From Dipteronia dyeriana (taxonomy: Eukaryota; Streptophyta; Magnoliopsida; Sapindales; Sapindaceae), in assembly GCA_032871835.1 (NCBI GenBank), contig CM065297.1:62049253-62113252 (forward strand): DNA of 64,000 nt, written 5' to 3'. A model generated the notes under the pieces. That model worked only from the letters and a program-made list of their open reading frames with translations, searched no databases and had not been told where the DNA came from. Of this stretch, positions 22,360 to 33,130 are shown in pieces (within the stretch, counting starts at the first letter, position 1; every line of letters starts with the position of its first letter). The position numbers and the translations under genes are program-made.

Positions 22360-23767
22360 TCACATGTCGACCTCCTCCTCCTGGTTATTCCCTCCTACCA
22401 CTCCATCTTTGGGCTGTTGCCCACCTCTTGACTGTTCAGTCAGACCTTTAACTAGCACTTGCCTGACCATCGCTAGGAGCTCGGGGGGAATGGACCATTT
22501 TATAAAGCAATAGTCACCCCCCGTCTCGACCTGATCGCCTGCGCTCTCCTTAGTGGGTCCTTCAAAATGAGCTACATCATCTAGGTTCTTTACCGCCTGT
22601 TGGACCTCCAAATGATCCTTTTAAGCTTCCATAGAAGCAGGGAGACCTTTTTCAGCCTACTCGAACTAGACCCCCGCACTTGTTGAAGCAAGCTAATCCT
22701 TCCCGATTTACATATATCAGACCTCACCAGAAGTAAGAGAAGCCTCACCTAGCCCCAAGCTTGGAGTAACGGAAGGATGGAGTGGAGAAACCATATCGAG
22801 CACTCGCTTGCCAGCTCTAACATTGCTTGAAATACCAACTTCAATGTTAACGAGAAGGGACATATCCTTAATTTAGCCATGATCTCCTCTATATCCTAGC
22901 CATCGATGATAGAAAGGTCGAAGGGTGGAGGCAGCGCTTCAGCGACCTGGTAGGAAGAATAGAAGTATCTACTCCCGAAGGAAGTGTTAATAGCCAAATT
23001 TTGCAATGGACAAAAGAGAAATTTTCCACTCTCCTAGTCCGGATCTGGGCCTAAGTTTACCCATAATTGAACCCTGGATCCTGGGGGCAAGCCACGAAGC
23101 CACCCCGTAGAAGCGGGGAAAGGTCATCGAGTTTCAGAACCATCTGAAGAGGAGTCTGACATGATCAGATCGAGCTCCTTACACCAAAGCTAGAATTTGG
23201 GGAAAGCCCTACACATGTCTATCTGGGCTTTCCGAGATCGAACTATCTCGTAAACCTCCCCGAAAGCCCGCTATCCTTTTCAAACATAAATGACATCAGG
23301 TTCAGGCTGAGGTGTTGCTCCACTTTGCTAAAGGAAGTTTCAAAGCCATTCAGACAAGAAGGGTGGAGCCCACCAGATCCCCGCTACCAGCAAAGGGTGC
23401 CCACAAAGCTATTCCTAGCTCCAAGGGACATGGAAAGGTCAGACCAAGCTCCTAGTACCAAAACCAGGGCATGGATTTTCCTCGTCCTATGAAATAGTGA
23501 GCACCATACTCGATGACCTTAATGAAGAATCATGTCGTGAAGGCACACGGGATCATTTCGACACCTAATAAACATTAAATTTCCATGTACATGCATGGCA
23601 AGAGATTAAGTCCTAAGAGGAAACAAACTTATCTCCAACAAAGATGGTCTCAACTTCATCATTAATCAAAAGTCAATGACTTTTAAATAAAATATTCCGC
23701 CCAATAAGAAATGAACGGTTTTGAAGAATAATGGCGGGAGATTGAAGTTTAACCTACCAGAACCGTG

Positions 23768-23775
23768 TATAAATA
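23768..23775 (+). promoter_or_regulatory. TATA box of Tat LTR-A
   Basis: TATAAATA after 'gaaccgtg'. The same box occurs at 52346-52353 in the paralogous LTR, 10-20 bp upstream of the shared 'gcatgatgaa' / 'gcatgaagaa' word. Confidence 0.65.
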
Positions 23776-24113
23776 TGCATAAGCATGATGAAAGAAGGGG
23801 CATAAAGAAATCGAAAAAAGAATAAAAAAAATGCATACGAAAGGGGAGGTATAACTCAGGCCTAAATTCTGTGATCAGAACACGACCATTATTATTTTCC
23901 ATTTCTTGACAGGCACGTGGTTGCCACCCCGTTGTACCCCAGTGAGATTGAGTACATTAGAGAGGTTTTTATACTATATTTTTGGTGAATAACATATACA
24001 TATTATTGTTCCTTTCCTAATTGCATTAACATTTGCTTTAAGCACTTACCTTTGCTCAAGCAATCTAGATACCAAAGGTATTGAACCCTGGCCACCACCT
24101 CCGTGGTAGTGGT

Positions 24114-25740
24114 TGTTGGGATTATGCTCGATAGCAAGAGTATAATAATGTATTAGACAATCTTTTCATATTAATAAAGTGATTTCTAGTTTAACAAATC
24201 TTATAGTATTTATAGTTAAATTATTATAATTGTCAATAGTAAATAATCATAAGGTCAAAAGACTATGAGAAAAGAAGAATTGTTCATAGATCTAGATATG
24301 TATGAGGTAGACACAATTCTTTAGTTAGTCTTGAATAATATTCACAACTTAAGATAAAGGTTGAGCGCCTTTATCTTGTCAAAGTTGTAGATTCTTTTTC
24401 TAGCATTTGAATGGGATCAAATGTGTTATGAATAGTCTAAAATCATCAAAGTGTGGTGTCTTTGGGCAAAACAATCTAGTGCACTGGGTGCATTGAATTG
24501 GATCACAGTGAAATACTTTATCTAGAACCGTCAGTGGATAAAAGTTTTCATTTGAAGACAATCGGAGAGTCCATCTTAATCCTGAGATAAATGATGGACT
24601 TATGGTTGCATGTGTTATCATTTAAGCTATCAATGAGTACGATTATATAGCATAGTCTATCCTCGATAGTTTGGTGGTAGTCATTTGTTAATCGATAGAG
24701 GACTTCATTTATAGATATGGACATCGTGGCTCCATTTATTAAATGAGAGTAGAATATCATCATATGGATGTTTTGAGGTATTGGATATTAAATCTTAACC
24801 TTAAGTTTTCAATAATGTCTATTCAAACATGGCTTCTGGACAAGTCAAAATATCCAAGTTTAAAATTTTGTCATATGAGTAAATATGGTAACTTGGAGAG
24901 CTTTAGGCAGGTCTGTGAGCTCTTGGCGATTACTGATATTCTTCATGAGGATACTCTTTCTCCAATAAGGTTGTCTAGGGTATGAGTAAGAAATATTAAC
25001 TTAATGGATCAGACCTAAGTGAATCATTTGTTGATTGTGACTGGGTTGTGTCTATTGGAGCTTAAATTTAGATAGCCTGCCAAGATCCCCAATCCACACG
25101 AACTTGCATGGATCAATTGATATATTCTACCGGACCAATTTAGGGTTCCATCTAAAATTGTATTGAGGCATATGGACTTGTTTCTTTTTAAGAATAAGTC
25201 TAGTTCACATGTGGACTTTTTATTATGGTCCAATGGATTTAATAAAATACAAAAAATAATATAATGGCCCATATCTGGTGTTGGGCGACAAAGTTATATA
25301 GTTTAGCTTAATTATATTATTTTTATTTTATTATTTAATTAAATAGAAATTAATTAATTTGGTAATTAATGAATTATTTAATTAAAAGTTAAAATCTTTT
25401 TCCTAGTAGGAGATGGTCTTCTAATATTAAACTATTGTTGGTAGTATAATTAATATTAAAGATTATATTTGATAAGTAGATAAATAAAAAGAATTATTTA
25501 TCTAGTCAAAATAGAAAATCTTTAATATGGTTACAAATACACTATTTGAGTGGGATTAGGAGTCTTTTTGTAGGAAAGAATTCTTTTTGGAAAAGGATTC
25601 TTGGTCACCAAGTAAATCCACCTAAGAATATGATTCTTGCCCATTAAGTAAATCCTTCTCAGGAAAGGATTAAGTCTCCTAAATTAAATATAAAGAATAT
25701 TCGGCCAACCCTATATATTTTAGGGCTAGGAGTTCGGCCA

Positions 25741-25795
<55 letters not shown>

Positions 25796-26375
25796 ACATA
25801 ATTTCGCCAAGTGGTGAGATTTTTTTAAAGAGAATTCTGCTACCATAGAATTTTGAGAGAAAATTTATTTTTGCTCTAGAACAAAATTCAATCAACTTGT
25901 AGAAATAGTGTGATATTCAACAAAGAAAAAAAGGAAGAAAGCAAATTTAGTTTTCGATAGTACACTAGTAGCCTTTACATTAAAAGGTTTTGTGTACAAC
26001 ATCGAATCAAGGTTCATGCGAGTTTCAATCAAATTGATTAATAATCCACAAGTGACCTAGCGTTCTTTGTTTTCTTCTTGGAGGATTATTGTGACTAACA
26101 AAGAGAAATATTTTGTTTGTTTCCAGCCTCAGGTATACCATTTAAAGAAAGGAAGCCCACACTCCTAGGTGATTCACATTTGTGATTGGACTGGAAGATC
26201 TTACGGACTCAATTCGGCGCTAGTTTAATCGTCACATGAAAAAGGTACGACAAATTTTTTTATACATCAATTAATCTAGGGTTAAGGTTCTTGTTATTGA
26301 AAAAGGGAATTTTTATTTATACCAAAGCCTTAATTCTATAAATTTTCACGCTTCCGTTACTCGTTTTTCCCTACA
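24114..26375 (+). mobile_element. Solo LTR-X with perfect 5-bp target duplication
   Basis: 2,262 bp from TGTTGGGATTATGC to TTCCCTACA, flanked by GTGGT at 24109-24113 and 26376-26380. Host sequence on either side is Tat LTR: 'cacctccgtggta' plus 'gtggtcacgagggtgttaatt' matches the uninterrupted paralogue at about 52690-52740. No internal region is present, so this is a solo LTR. It includes an (AT)n tract at 25743-25790 that interrupts the usual leader. Confidence 0.92.
25743..25790. repeat. (AT)n microsatellite
   Basis: 48 bp of uninterrupted AT within the solo LTR-X. The other LTR-X copies have only a short TATATATA here, so the tract expanded in this copy, over the TATA-box region. Confidence 0.9.
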
Positions 26376-28601
26376 GTGGTCACGAGGGTGTTAATTGAAT
26401 TTTCTCATCTCGAGCAAGTTTTCTGTTGACAGGAAGATTCTACCTCTGCCTACAGATTGGCTATCTGGGTATGCAGGTCCAGGTTTTCCACTTCTTGCCT
26501 TCTGGCTTCTACCTTCCAGTCATCCCTCTCCCTTTTACACTTCACCGACTTCAAGGTGTCCTGGTCGAAGGTCCTTTGGTAGTCTTATTGAAGCTCAGCC
26601 AACTATTTCTCAGTCTTGTCCTGGTTAATGGTAATCTCTTGTACCAGGTCCCATGCCTGAGCGAGCAATCCCGCAACAGTTTCAGCTTCAACTTCAGCCT
26701 TTGCAGCACTCTTGCGTAAAGAGGCCACCTGATGGCTCATAGCAACATTGTATTTGAAGGCCTACAACATAAAAAACACAAGTTAGTACATAACCAATTT
26801 ACCACTCAAATCACAGATAAAGGAAAATGATTACCTCAGCCAATAGAGCAGATCCCTTGGTAATCAAGTGGTTGGTAGGCAATGAGGCCATCGAGGAAAG
26901 GCTATTGCCTGGACAAGAGGCAATAAACTGGTTCACGACCTCGCCCTGGTCAATAGATCTAGATGGAGGCTGGGGACGATCTTCGGGTCCCTGCACAACA
27001 ACAGTCTTTAAACTCCTCTTTACCGGTATGGATTCAAGAGAAGGAATTAAAGCAGCAGGTACGCCAACTGAGAAGGTAGCAGCGATGTGGGCCTTAGTAT
27101 TAAAAAGGGTAGTAGAGGTGGTAATAGTGGCAAAAGCAGTAGGAGGATTAGAAGTCCCCTTACCATGCACCCTGGAGGCTCGGGATATGAACACCTCCAG
27201 CATGGACTTAGATCGGGTGGCTAGAGGGGCAAGAGCAGGCTGAGCTACCGTGGGAATGGATGGGTGCCCACCTTCTTAGATCAAGGTCGTTGGAAGGCTT
27301 CCCCGATCCAGACTATCAAGAGAGGGAAGAGGAGCCGATCTTGATGAGGGCCTTGAACAATGGGCGCCACAACAAAAACTGTAAAAGGAAAAATAGTGAG
27401 GTTAGTATCATGGCAAGCAATAGTAGAGTAAGCTAACTCATAACTCCATTCTTACTAGAAGAGTCAGTAGAGATACGCAGGTACTAGTTCACTAGGTGGG
27501 GATTGAAAAAGTCAGAGGTAGGGTACTTTGTGTTCACAAAATTCCAGGCAATGATGGTCTTTAGGATTGCCTTAGATTTTGTCAACAAGGAATTCATATC
27601 CAATAAGGGCTTATCGTTAAAAGCGGTGGGAACTTTGAATTCATGCCCACCAATATAAATCAAGCTCCCCCATTCACCACCAACAAGCACCCATTCATTC
27701 TTTCAGGGAGAATCCTTATTGGCAATGCCTGGCATGACAAATTTGAGTTTATTCTTGGCTTTCACATAGAATTACCTCATTGGGCCGGGAGATAAGCTAC
27801 CAATCTGGAAAACGTACGCCAGCTCTTCAGCCATGGGCTCCCTTTTAAGATTTCTCCTCTCACATTGCTCCATCAATATCAAGATAAAGCCCATCAGATG
27901 CCTCCAAAAGCCCGGGGTCAACTGAAGGGGAGCAAGCTGTAGAGCATGGAGAGCTCACCGGAGGGTGGGGTGAAGAGGCAACCTTACCCCGCTTTCAAGA
28001 GTAGCGGGGTGGATTGGTAGCACGCCTTTGGGAGAAGTGAAGACGTCATAATTCTTGGAAGGGATGATGACGAAGATATTTTCAGGGATGCCAAACTTGC
28101 TCCTCAACCGGCTAATCGACTCTTCTTTGACGACAGAGTCAGAGATGACCCGAAAATAATAAGAAAGAGCGAGCTATCCCAGATGGTCACCAGGAATATA
28201 GGCCGGTCCTTCGCCATCCATTTTACCACCGGGATCACCACTCAACTACTCATAGACCAACTCTAACGGGTCCTCGAGTCGGTTTGAGAAACCAGACCCA
28301 ATGAAAACATTCTGGCCCAAGCGATGGCGAAAAAGGGGAGGAACATCGTCCCCTTTATATTTACGAGCTCGCTTCTCATGTGCGAGACTGGAGGCTTCAC
28401 CGCCCTCCACCGTGCGCTAAACTGTATCAGCGCTAGAATTCGACATGGAGATTAAGTTTTAGGAAGAAGGAGAAGATTTGGTCATGGTGTAATGAAAAGA
28501 AGAGATTTACTGAGGAAAGAGGCTAGTAAGAAAGTTAAGGTTTTTGAATTTTGAAAGAAGAGATTTTGGAGGTGTGAGAGAAACATAGAGGAATCTGGGT
28601 T

Positions 28602-28609
28602 TATATAGG
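28602..28609 (-). promoter_or_regulatory. TATA box upstream of the antisense gene
   Basis: The minus strand reads CCTATATAAACCC about 160 bp before the ATG at 28446, followed by a CT-rich leader (ctctcacacctccaaaatc). This is promoter-like architecture outside an LTR, suggesting the antisense gene had its own promoter. Confidence 0.55.
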
Positions 28610-28706
28610 TGTGATATGGAAGCAAACGATGACGATGGTAAGATCAAGGAGGCGAGGTTTTCACCTCGATACCCGCGTGACGCCAAAAATATCATATTTT
28701 TTCAAA

Positions 28707-30386
28707 GGGTTAAATTCATTTTAGTCCCTCTAGTTTGATCTAATACACAAACTGATTCTTCGGTTTTCAGTATTACCTCATTTAGTCCTTCTGTTAGATT
28801 TTTCGTTAAAAAAATGTAATCAGATAGGGTCAGATGGTCAAATGACCATGTTGCCCCTGATTTTTGTTTACAACAAGAGATGAATTTCATTTTTATTTTA
28901 AGATTTTCAGTAAATAAATTAGATTCAACATCATCACCATCGGAATTTTGAAGATCAGAACCAAACCTAGAACCCAGAACCCAGAACTCAGAACTAGAAC
29001 TAGAACCAAACCCAAAACACTATACCAACACCCAAAACCAAAACTTGACCACCACTACCACACCTAGACCCAAAACTTGACCACTATCATCACCATAAAA
29101 AAAAACCTAGACTCATTGACATCATCACCACGACTAGAATATAGAACCTGAACACCACACCACTAAAAAAACCCAGACCCAGAACATCACACCACTACAA
29201 GAACACAAAAACCCTCCAATACCACGATCCCAACCACAAGAAGTCGATGAAAATTAGTTTTGATTTTTTACCCTTTTTTCAGAAGCTAACGTTTATTAAA
29301 GTAGAAGATAAAAAAACAACACCACCAGGCAAACCGTAACACAAGAGAAGACCAAACAAAACGAAAACACAAACAACCCAGAAGAAACAACCAGAGAAAA
29401 CGCAACCTGGGTAAAAACCCCACAAACAGAAAGCCATAAAAAAAAAACCAAACCACCAAAAGTTAGACAAAACAACCAGATCATAATCACCAAAATCAAA
29501 ACCAAGAACTTGAAACCACTGATTTTTAATCCATTCACCAGAATCAAAACAAGAAATTGAAATCAATTTTTTTTCAAATAATTCCATCAATTGGAAACAA
29601 AAAATCAATTAAAAAATGGATTTCAACACCACAACCCAAACACACCCATCTCCTAAACAAAACCCACCGCCATTCATGCCAGTCACCGAACTCCAACCTT
29701 CAAATCCAAAACCAAAAACCAAACAACCACACCATCACTGGCTTAAATTCAACCCAACCCATCTACTATAACCACACTTACTGCCACCATGGTGAAACCC
29801 CATCCCTTCACCTCACGGTGGCAACCGCCCCTCTATCAAAGGAAAAAAAAGAAGGGAAAAGAGAAATAGGAAGACAGAGAAGGGATTTACTATGAGGGGA
29901 GATCGAGCAGTGAGAAGGAGGAGATCGACGCTTGTAGGGGTGGTGATTGGTGTGATTTTGGTGGTTTTGGTGTTAAAGTGATAGTAGGTGCTAGGGTTTT
30001 GGACTATGTGTTGAAGAATATGATGATGAAATATAGGTTTTTTTTTAGTGAAATGAAGATGGGATCGGTTTGGTAATATGTTTGGTAAGTGAGGTAATGA
30101 ATGTTTGTTCTTAATAAAATTAAATAGTAATTACTTTTTATTTAGTTTTTTAGTTTGATTTTTTTAAATATTATTTTTTTAATTTGTTTTTAATTGAAAT
30201 TATTAATCTTAACGCTGCTTTTACCATTATACCCTTACTGATCCGATGGCACCCTAACAGAATTGGATGGCAGGGACTAAATTCCATATTTTTGGTAACT
30301 AGAGGGACCTGTCAAGATAAAGCTTAAAACTGGGGGACCAGTTTATGTTTTAAGTCAAACTATAGGAACTAAAATGGAATTCGCCC
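28707..30386. mobile_element. Non-autonomous MULE-like TIR element with 10-bp target duplication
   Basis: The ends are inverted repeats: GGGTTAAATTCATTTTAGTC / GGGCGAATTCCATTTTAGTT, continuing CC(T/A)CTAGTTTGA-like and further 'aaactgg.c...cggttttcag' similarity over roughly 70-100 bp. The flanks are TTTTTTCAAA at 28697-28706 and 30387-30396 (9-10 bp, as Mutator-like elements make). The interior is low-complexity (A/C-rich with repeated 'cccagaac' and 'aacccaaaac' on the plus strand). Frames at 29279-29608 and 29557-29895 are compositional, and no transposase is seen. It lies about 100 bp upstream of the antisense gene's TATA box. Confidence 0.85.
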
Positions 30387-30396
30387 TTTTTTCAAA

Positions 30397-30557
30397 TAAG
30401 AAACTACTCGCTTGTTTGACACGTGGTCAATGTATTTAAGAATAAGATTTATTCCAGATTCTGGCAACCAATTTGAAAACCAAAAAATTTCCATGTGAGG
30501 TAAGAATTTGACTCTAACCCCGACTTAATCATCGGTGTTCAAGTCAGAAGGGACTTC
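30397..30557. other. Tat element sequence between MULE insertion and Tat LTR, with PPT
   Basis: No gene. It ends 'gtcagaagggacttc' directly before TGTTAATAGCC, a weak polypurine tract in the place expected upstream of a plus-orientation 3' LTR. Joined to 28696, it forms the distal upstream region of the antisense gene. Confidence 0.5.
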
Positions 30558-30644
30558 TGTTAATAGCCAAATTTGGTTAGGGACTAAAGGGAAATTTTTT
30601 ACCCTCCAACCTTCATGCAAGGGTCCAAATCCGTGCTCATGAAG

Positions 30645-32014
30645 TGTAAAGTCCTCATTTATTGATTGGCTTATTTCATGAACAATCCACATGTAGGGGT
30701 TTTTATGTAAGGCTAACTTAGGCTCTCAAGACCTCAAGAGAAGAAGCACCAAAGGTAAAATTCTAAGTGCTTGCTTGCTTTGAAGAGTTAGTTGCACACA
30801 CTCAATTCTCATACATAATTCTTGTTAATATATGTTGTGTGTTTATATGTATGCTTTCATAATTTGATAACTCTTCTTGCATGTTTATTTTGATCACATC
30901 TATGCATTTGAAATGACATGCATTATGTGTTGCTCTTACACACACACATTCTTCTAGCATTTAAATTGTTATATTTGACTTCATATGATTATGTGCTTCA
31001 ATGTCTTACCTAGCCTTCATTATGTGTTTTGGTGAGGTGGATTTTTTTCAAGTTTAAAAAATCCATGACAAGGCAATGCGCTGGTACCTTACCCGCGCAG
31101 TGAAAAGATTTAGAATTTCAATCTCTCGGTGTCAGGCCAAAGCACGGACACTTGCGTGGATCTGGACCCATGCAGTCCCGCACATTTCACTAGGTGAGAT
31201 TTTAATCTCTCTGGTTGAGGCAAATGCGCGGGCATTTGCATGGCATAGCGCGAGTGTGCGCGGGTCAAGACCCGTGCATTACGCTGATCTGGAAGATTAT
31301 ATTAACACGACAACACTTCATTTTTTACCCATATAAATATTTCTCTTCATTTTCAGGTCATTTCAAGAGTTCCATTTTTCATTCTTTTCTCTTATAACAT
31401 CCTTCAGGAGAAAAATCTTCCAAGAACTCACCTTTATACACTTAAAGCTTTTCCTTTGATCTTAAAAACATCATATTGCATCATCTAAGTCTATTTAGAG
31501 TGCATCCATACATGGTTAAGCATCATCACATCTTGTTTGGTAAGTATCTCACTATCTTCATATAAGTTAAGTGTTTTCCTTACTCTTTTATGATTTGTAT
31601 GCTCTTAGAATATAATCTAGATACAAATAAAGATTGTTTGTGATGAAATGATTTAGTGTTGTATTGTGATAGCTTCATAGGATTGTTTGATCTATGTTAG
31701 CTAAGCTTTATGAACATTTCATTTAGCTCTTGATATCTAGGATTGCATTTATTGCCATCTCATAATCCTAGATAAGCATATAAGGTACTCTAGCCTTGTT
31801 TATTGTTTGAATATAATCATATATTCACATAGAGTGTTTATCTTTTCATTAAAGAGAAGTAAGTCTTGCATTGCATCCGGGAGTAGGTTGTTTTAAGCGT
31901 AAGCAAATTGGACTAGGTCCACTTAATACTGGGATTAGGTAGTGGTAGTGGGTTATATACCGGGAGTAGGTTGTAACGCCTCTATCATCAGTGGATTTGT
32001 CGTTCAAGTGTGCC
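30645..32014 (+). mobile_element. 5' LTR of copia-1, 3' end deleted
   Basis: It parallels the 3' LTR (37455-38642 plus 51199-51615) up to 'gttcaagtgtg', then jumps into gag. The GC-rich island at about 31070-31300 holds GCGCTGGTACC / TACCCGCGC words. A TATA box lies at 31331-31340. Frames across the island are not genes. Confidence 0.85.
31331..31340 (+). promoter_or_regulatory. TATA box of copia-1 LTR
   Basis: ATATAAATAT after 'ttttaccc'. The 3' LTR has CTATATAAAT at 38151-38160 in the same context, followed by 'ctcttca' and a CT-rich leader. Confidence 0.6.
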
Positions 32015-32029
32015 AATCACAATGGAAAG

Positions 32030-33130
32030 AAAAAAGGAAAAGTGTGGCAGCCACATGGAGTGGAAGTGATAACTCCGATGCAGGAGATGATTCTTCGTAA
32101 GATGAAGAACTCATGGCTAACTTCATAGCCTTTGCATCTTCTCACAAGAGCAAATGATGGTAGTGAAGAAGAGGAAAATGAGTCAAGTGATGATGGATCT
32201 TCATCACAATCCATAAATGGAAGTGTGGATAAAATGGACCTCAAAGACCATATGTTCAAGTTTGAGAGTTCAAGGTTAAAGAACAAGGAAGAGATTAGGA
32301 GATTCAAAGAAGAAAACTGAGAGCTCTCAAATCAAGTTGACCAACTAAGTAAAGAATTTATGAGAACCATGGAGAGTAAAGATAAGCTAAGAAATGAGTT
32401 AGACTTATCTAAGAGGAGTGAATAAGAGTTGAATAAAGAGCTTGAAGATGCTAGAGAGTTGATGGCCAAGATGAACTTTAGAACTAAAAAACTTGACCAC
32501 ATGTTAGATGTTGGAAAGAGGCCAAGTGACAAGAAAGGGTTTGGGTTTAAAGATAACAAAATGTCTTCCACTCCAAGCAAGACCATATTTTTCAAGATCA
32601 TGAATCTCAAGGAGTCTTCTCCTCATCAATCATCTCAGAAGAAACTTGACCTAGGAGAGTGTTCAAGAAGTGCTCAAGTGATGGTGGCATCAAGAAGTCG
32701 ACCTCAAGCTCATTCTACAAGAACTCCTTAAGCTAACTTCCTTCAACCGAAAGCACATAAAGGGAAGAAACCTATCATGCAAGCTCAACCAAGGAAGCAA
32801 TCTAGTCATGTTCAACAACAAAGAAGGAGAAATCCTCAACAACAACCAAGATAACCACAAAGATATGAGAAGGCTCCAATGCATCCTCAAGGTTATGGTA
32901 TGTTTCCTAACTTCATTCCTACATGTCATTTTTGTGGCATTGATGGTCATATTAGACCAAATTACTTTAGATGTATTAAATTGTGTAGAATTGAAAGCAT
33001 GATAGAGAAGAAAAAGGTTAAAGCCAAGATGCATGTCACTAGGAAAAATGAAACACTTTTGGATGATCCTAGGACATCAAGAGCCCATGTACCATTGACC
33101 ACTAGGAAAGAAAATGTTTCACCTAGATAG
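32030..33130 (+). pseudogene. gag: Copia-1 gag remnant
   Basis: Starts in mid-protein after the deletion: an acidic/Ser region (GSDNSDAGDDSS, a frameshift near 32150, then EEEENESSDDGSSSQS), a coiled coil (ESSRLKNKEEIRRFKEEN, ELNKELEDARELMAKMN), a basic Gln-rich linker, and a knuckle-like CHFCGIDGHIRPN whose last Cys is changed (Tyr-Phe-Arg-Cys follows). In-frame stops occur near 32318, 32422, 32729 and 32852, and a TAG at 33128 separates gag from protease. The order matches the minus-strand gag at 3630-4768. The first zinc knuckle seen there is missing here. Confidence 0.8.

Larger units (their letters stand above)
22985..26431 (+). mobile_element. Solo Tat-type gypsy LTR (LTR-A) with perfect 5-bp target duplication
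   Basis: The LTR starts TGTTAATAGCC and ends CTGTTGACA, flanked on both sides by GGAAG (22980-22984 and 26432-26436). Removing the nested LTR-X and its duplication leaves about 1.18 kb. It matches the split LTR at 30558/52756 and, reversed, the one at 55788-56775. Conserved words include 'gaggaaacaaacttatctcc', 'ggcgggaga' and 'cgagggtgttaatt'. With no internal region between identical flanks, it is a solo LTR left by LTR-LTR recombination. It interrupts the antisense gene. Confidence 0.9.
22360..28446 (-). pseudogene. Antisense spliced gene of a Tat-like gypsy element ('putative gypsy type transposon' family)
   Basis: Start ATG at 28446 (MSNSSADTV) and end near 22360. Excluding the 3.45 kb insertion (22985-26431 plus one 5-bp target copy) it is about 2.6 kb. 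Order: an N-terminal domain with SYYFRVISDSVVKEESI, IPENIFVIIPS, LPLHPTL, LQLAPLQLTPGFWRHLMGF and WVLVGGEWG, the style of the Pfam family 'putative gypsy type transposon'; a Ser/Thr/Pro-rich linker; a coiled coil (AAKAEVEAET, KCKRERDDWKVEARRQEVE); an 'ALPPPFDLSIIDG' segment after the inserted LTR; then an acidic tail ending GGNNQEEEVDM. Two candidate introns: 27379-27455 (GTAAGA..TTTACAG) and 26762-26834 (GTAATC..TTGTAG); the second keeps the frame, the first is out of phase by one base. At least ten in-frame stops and a frameshift near 22870 mark it as dead. The protein's role is unknown. Confidence 0.75.

Noticed and set aside
26395..27243. Plus-strand frames of 77-138 codons
   Set aside because: They are shadows of the minus-strand antisense gene exons, which have the family motifs, coiled coil and splice sites.
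29279..29895. Frames of 109 and 112 codons on opposite strands in the MULE-like element
   Set aside because: Composition-driven (A/C-rich strand giving Asn/Pro/Thr or Phe/Leu/Trp strings). No domain recognised.
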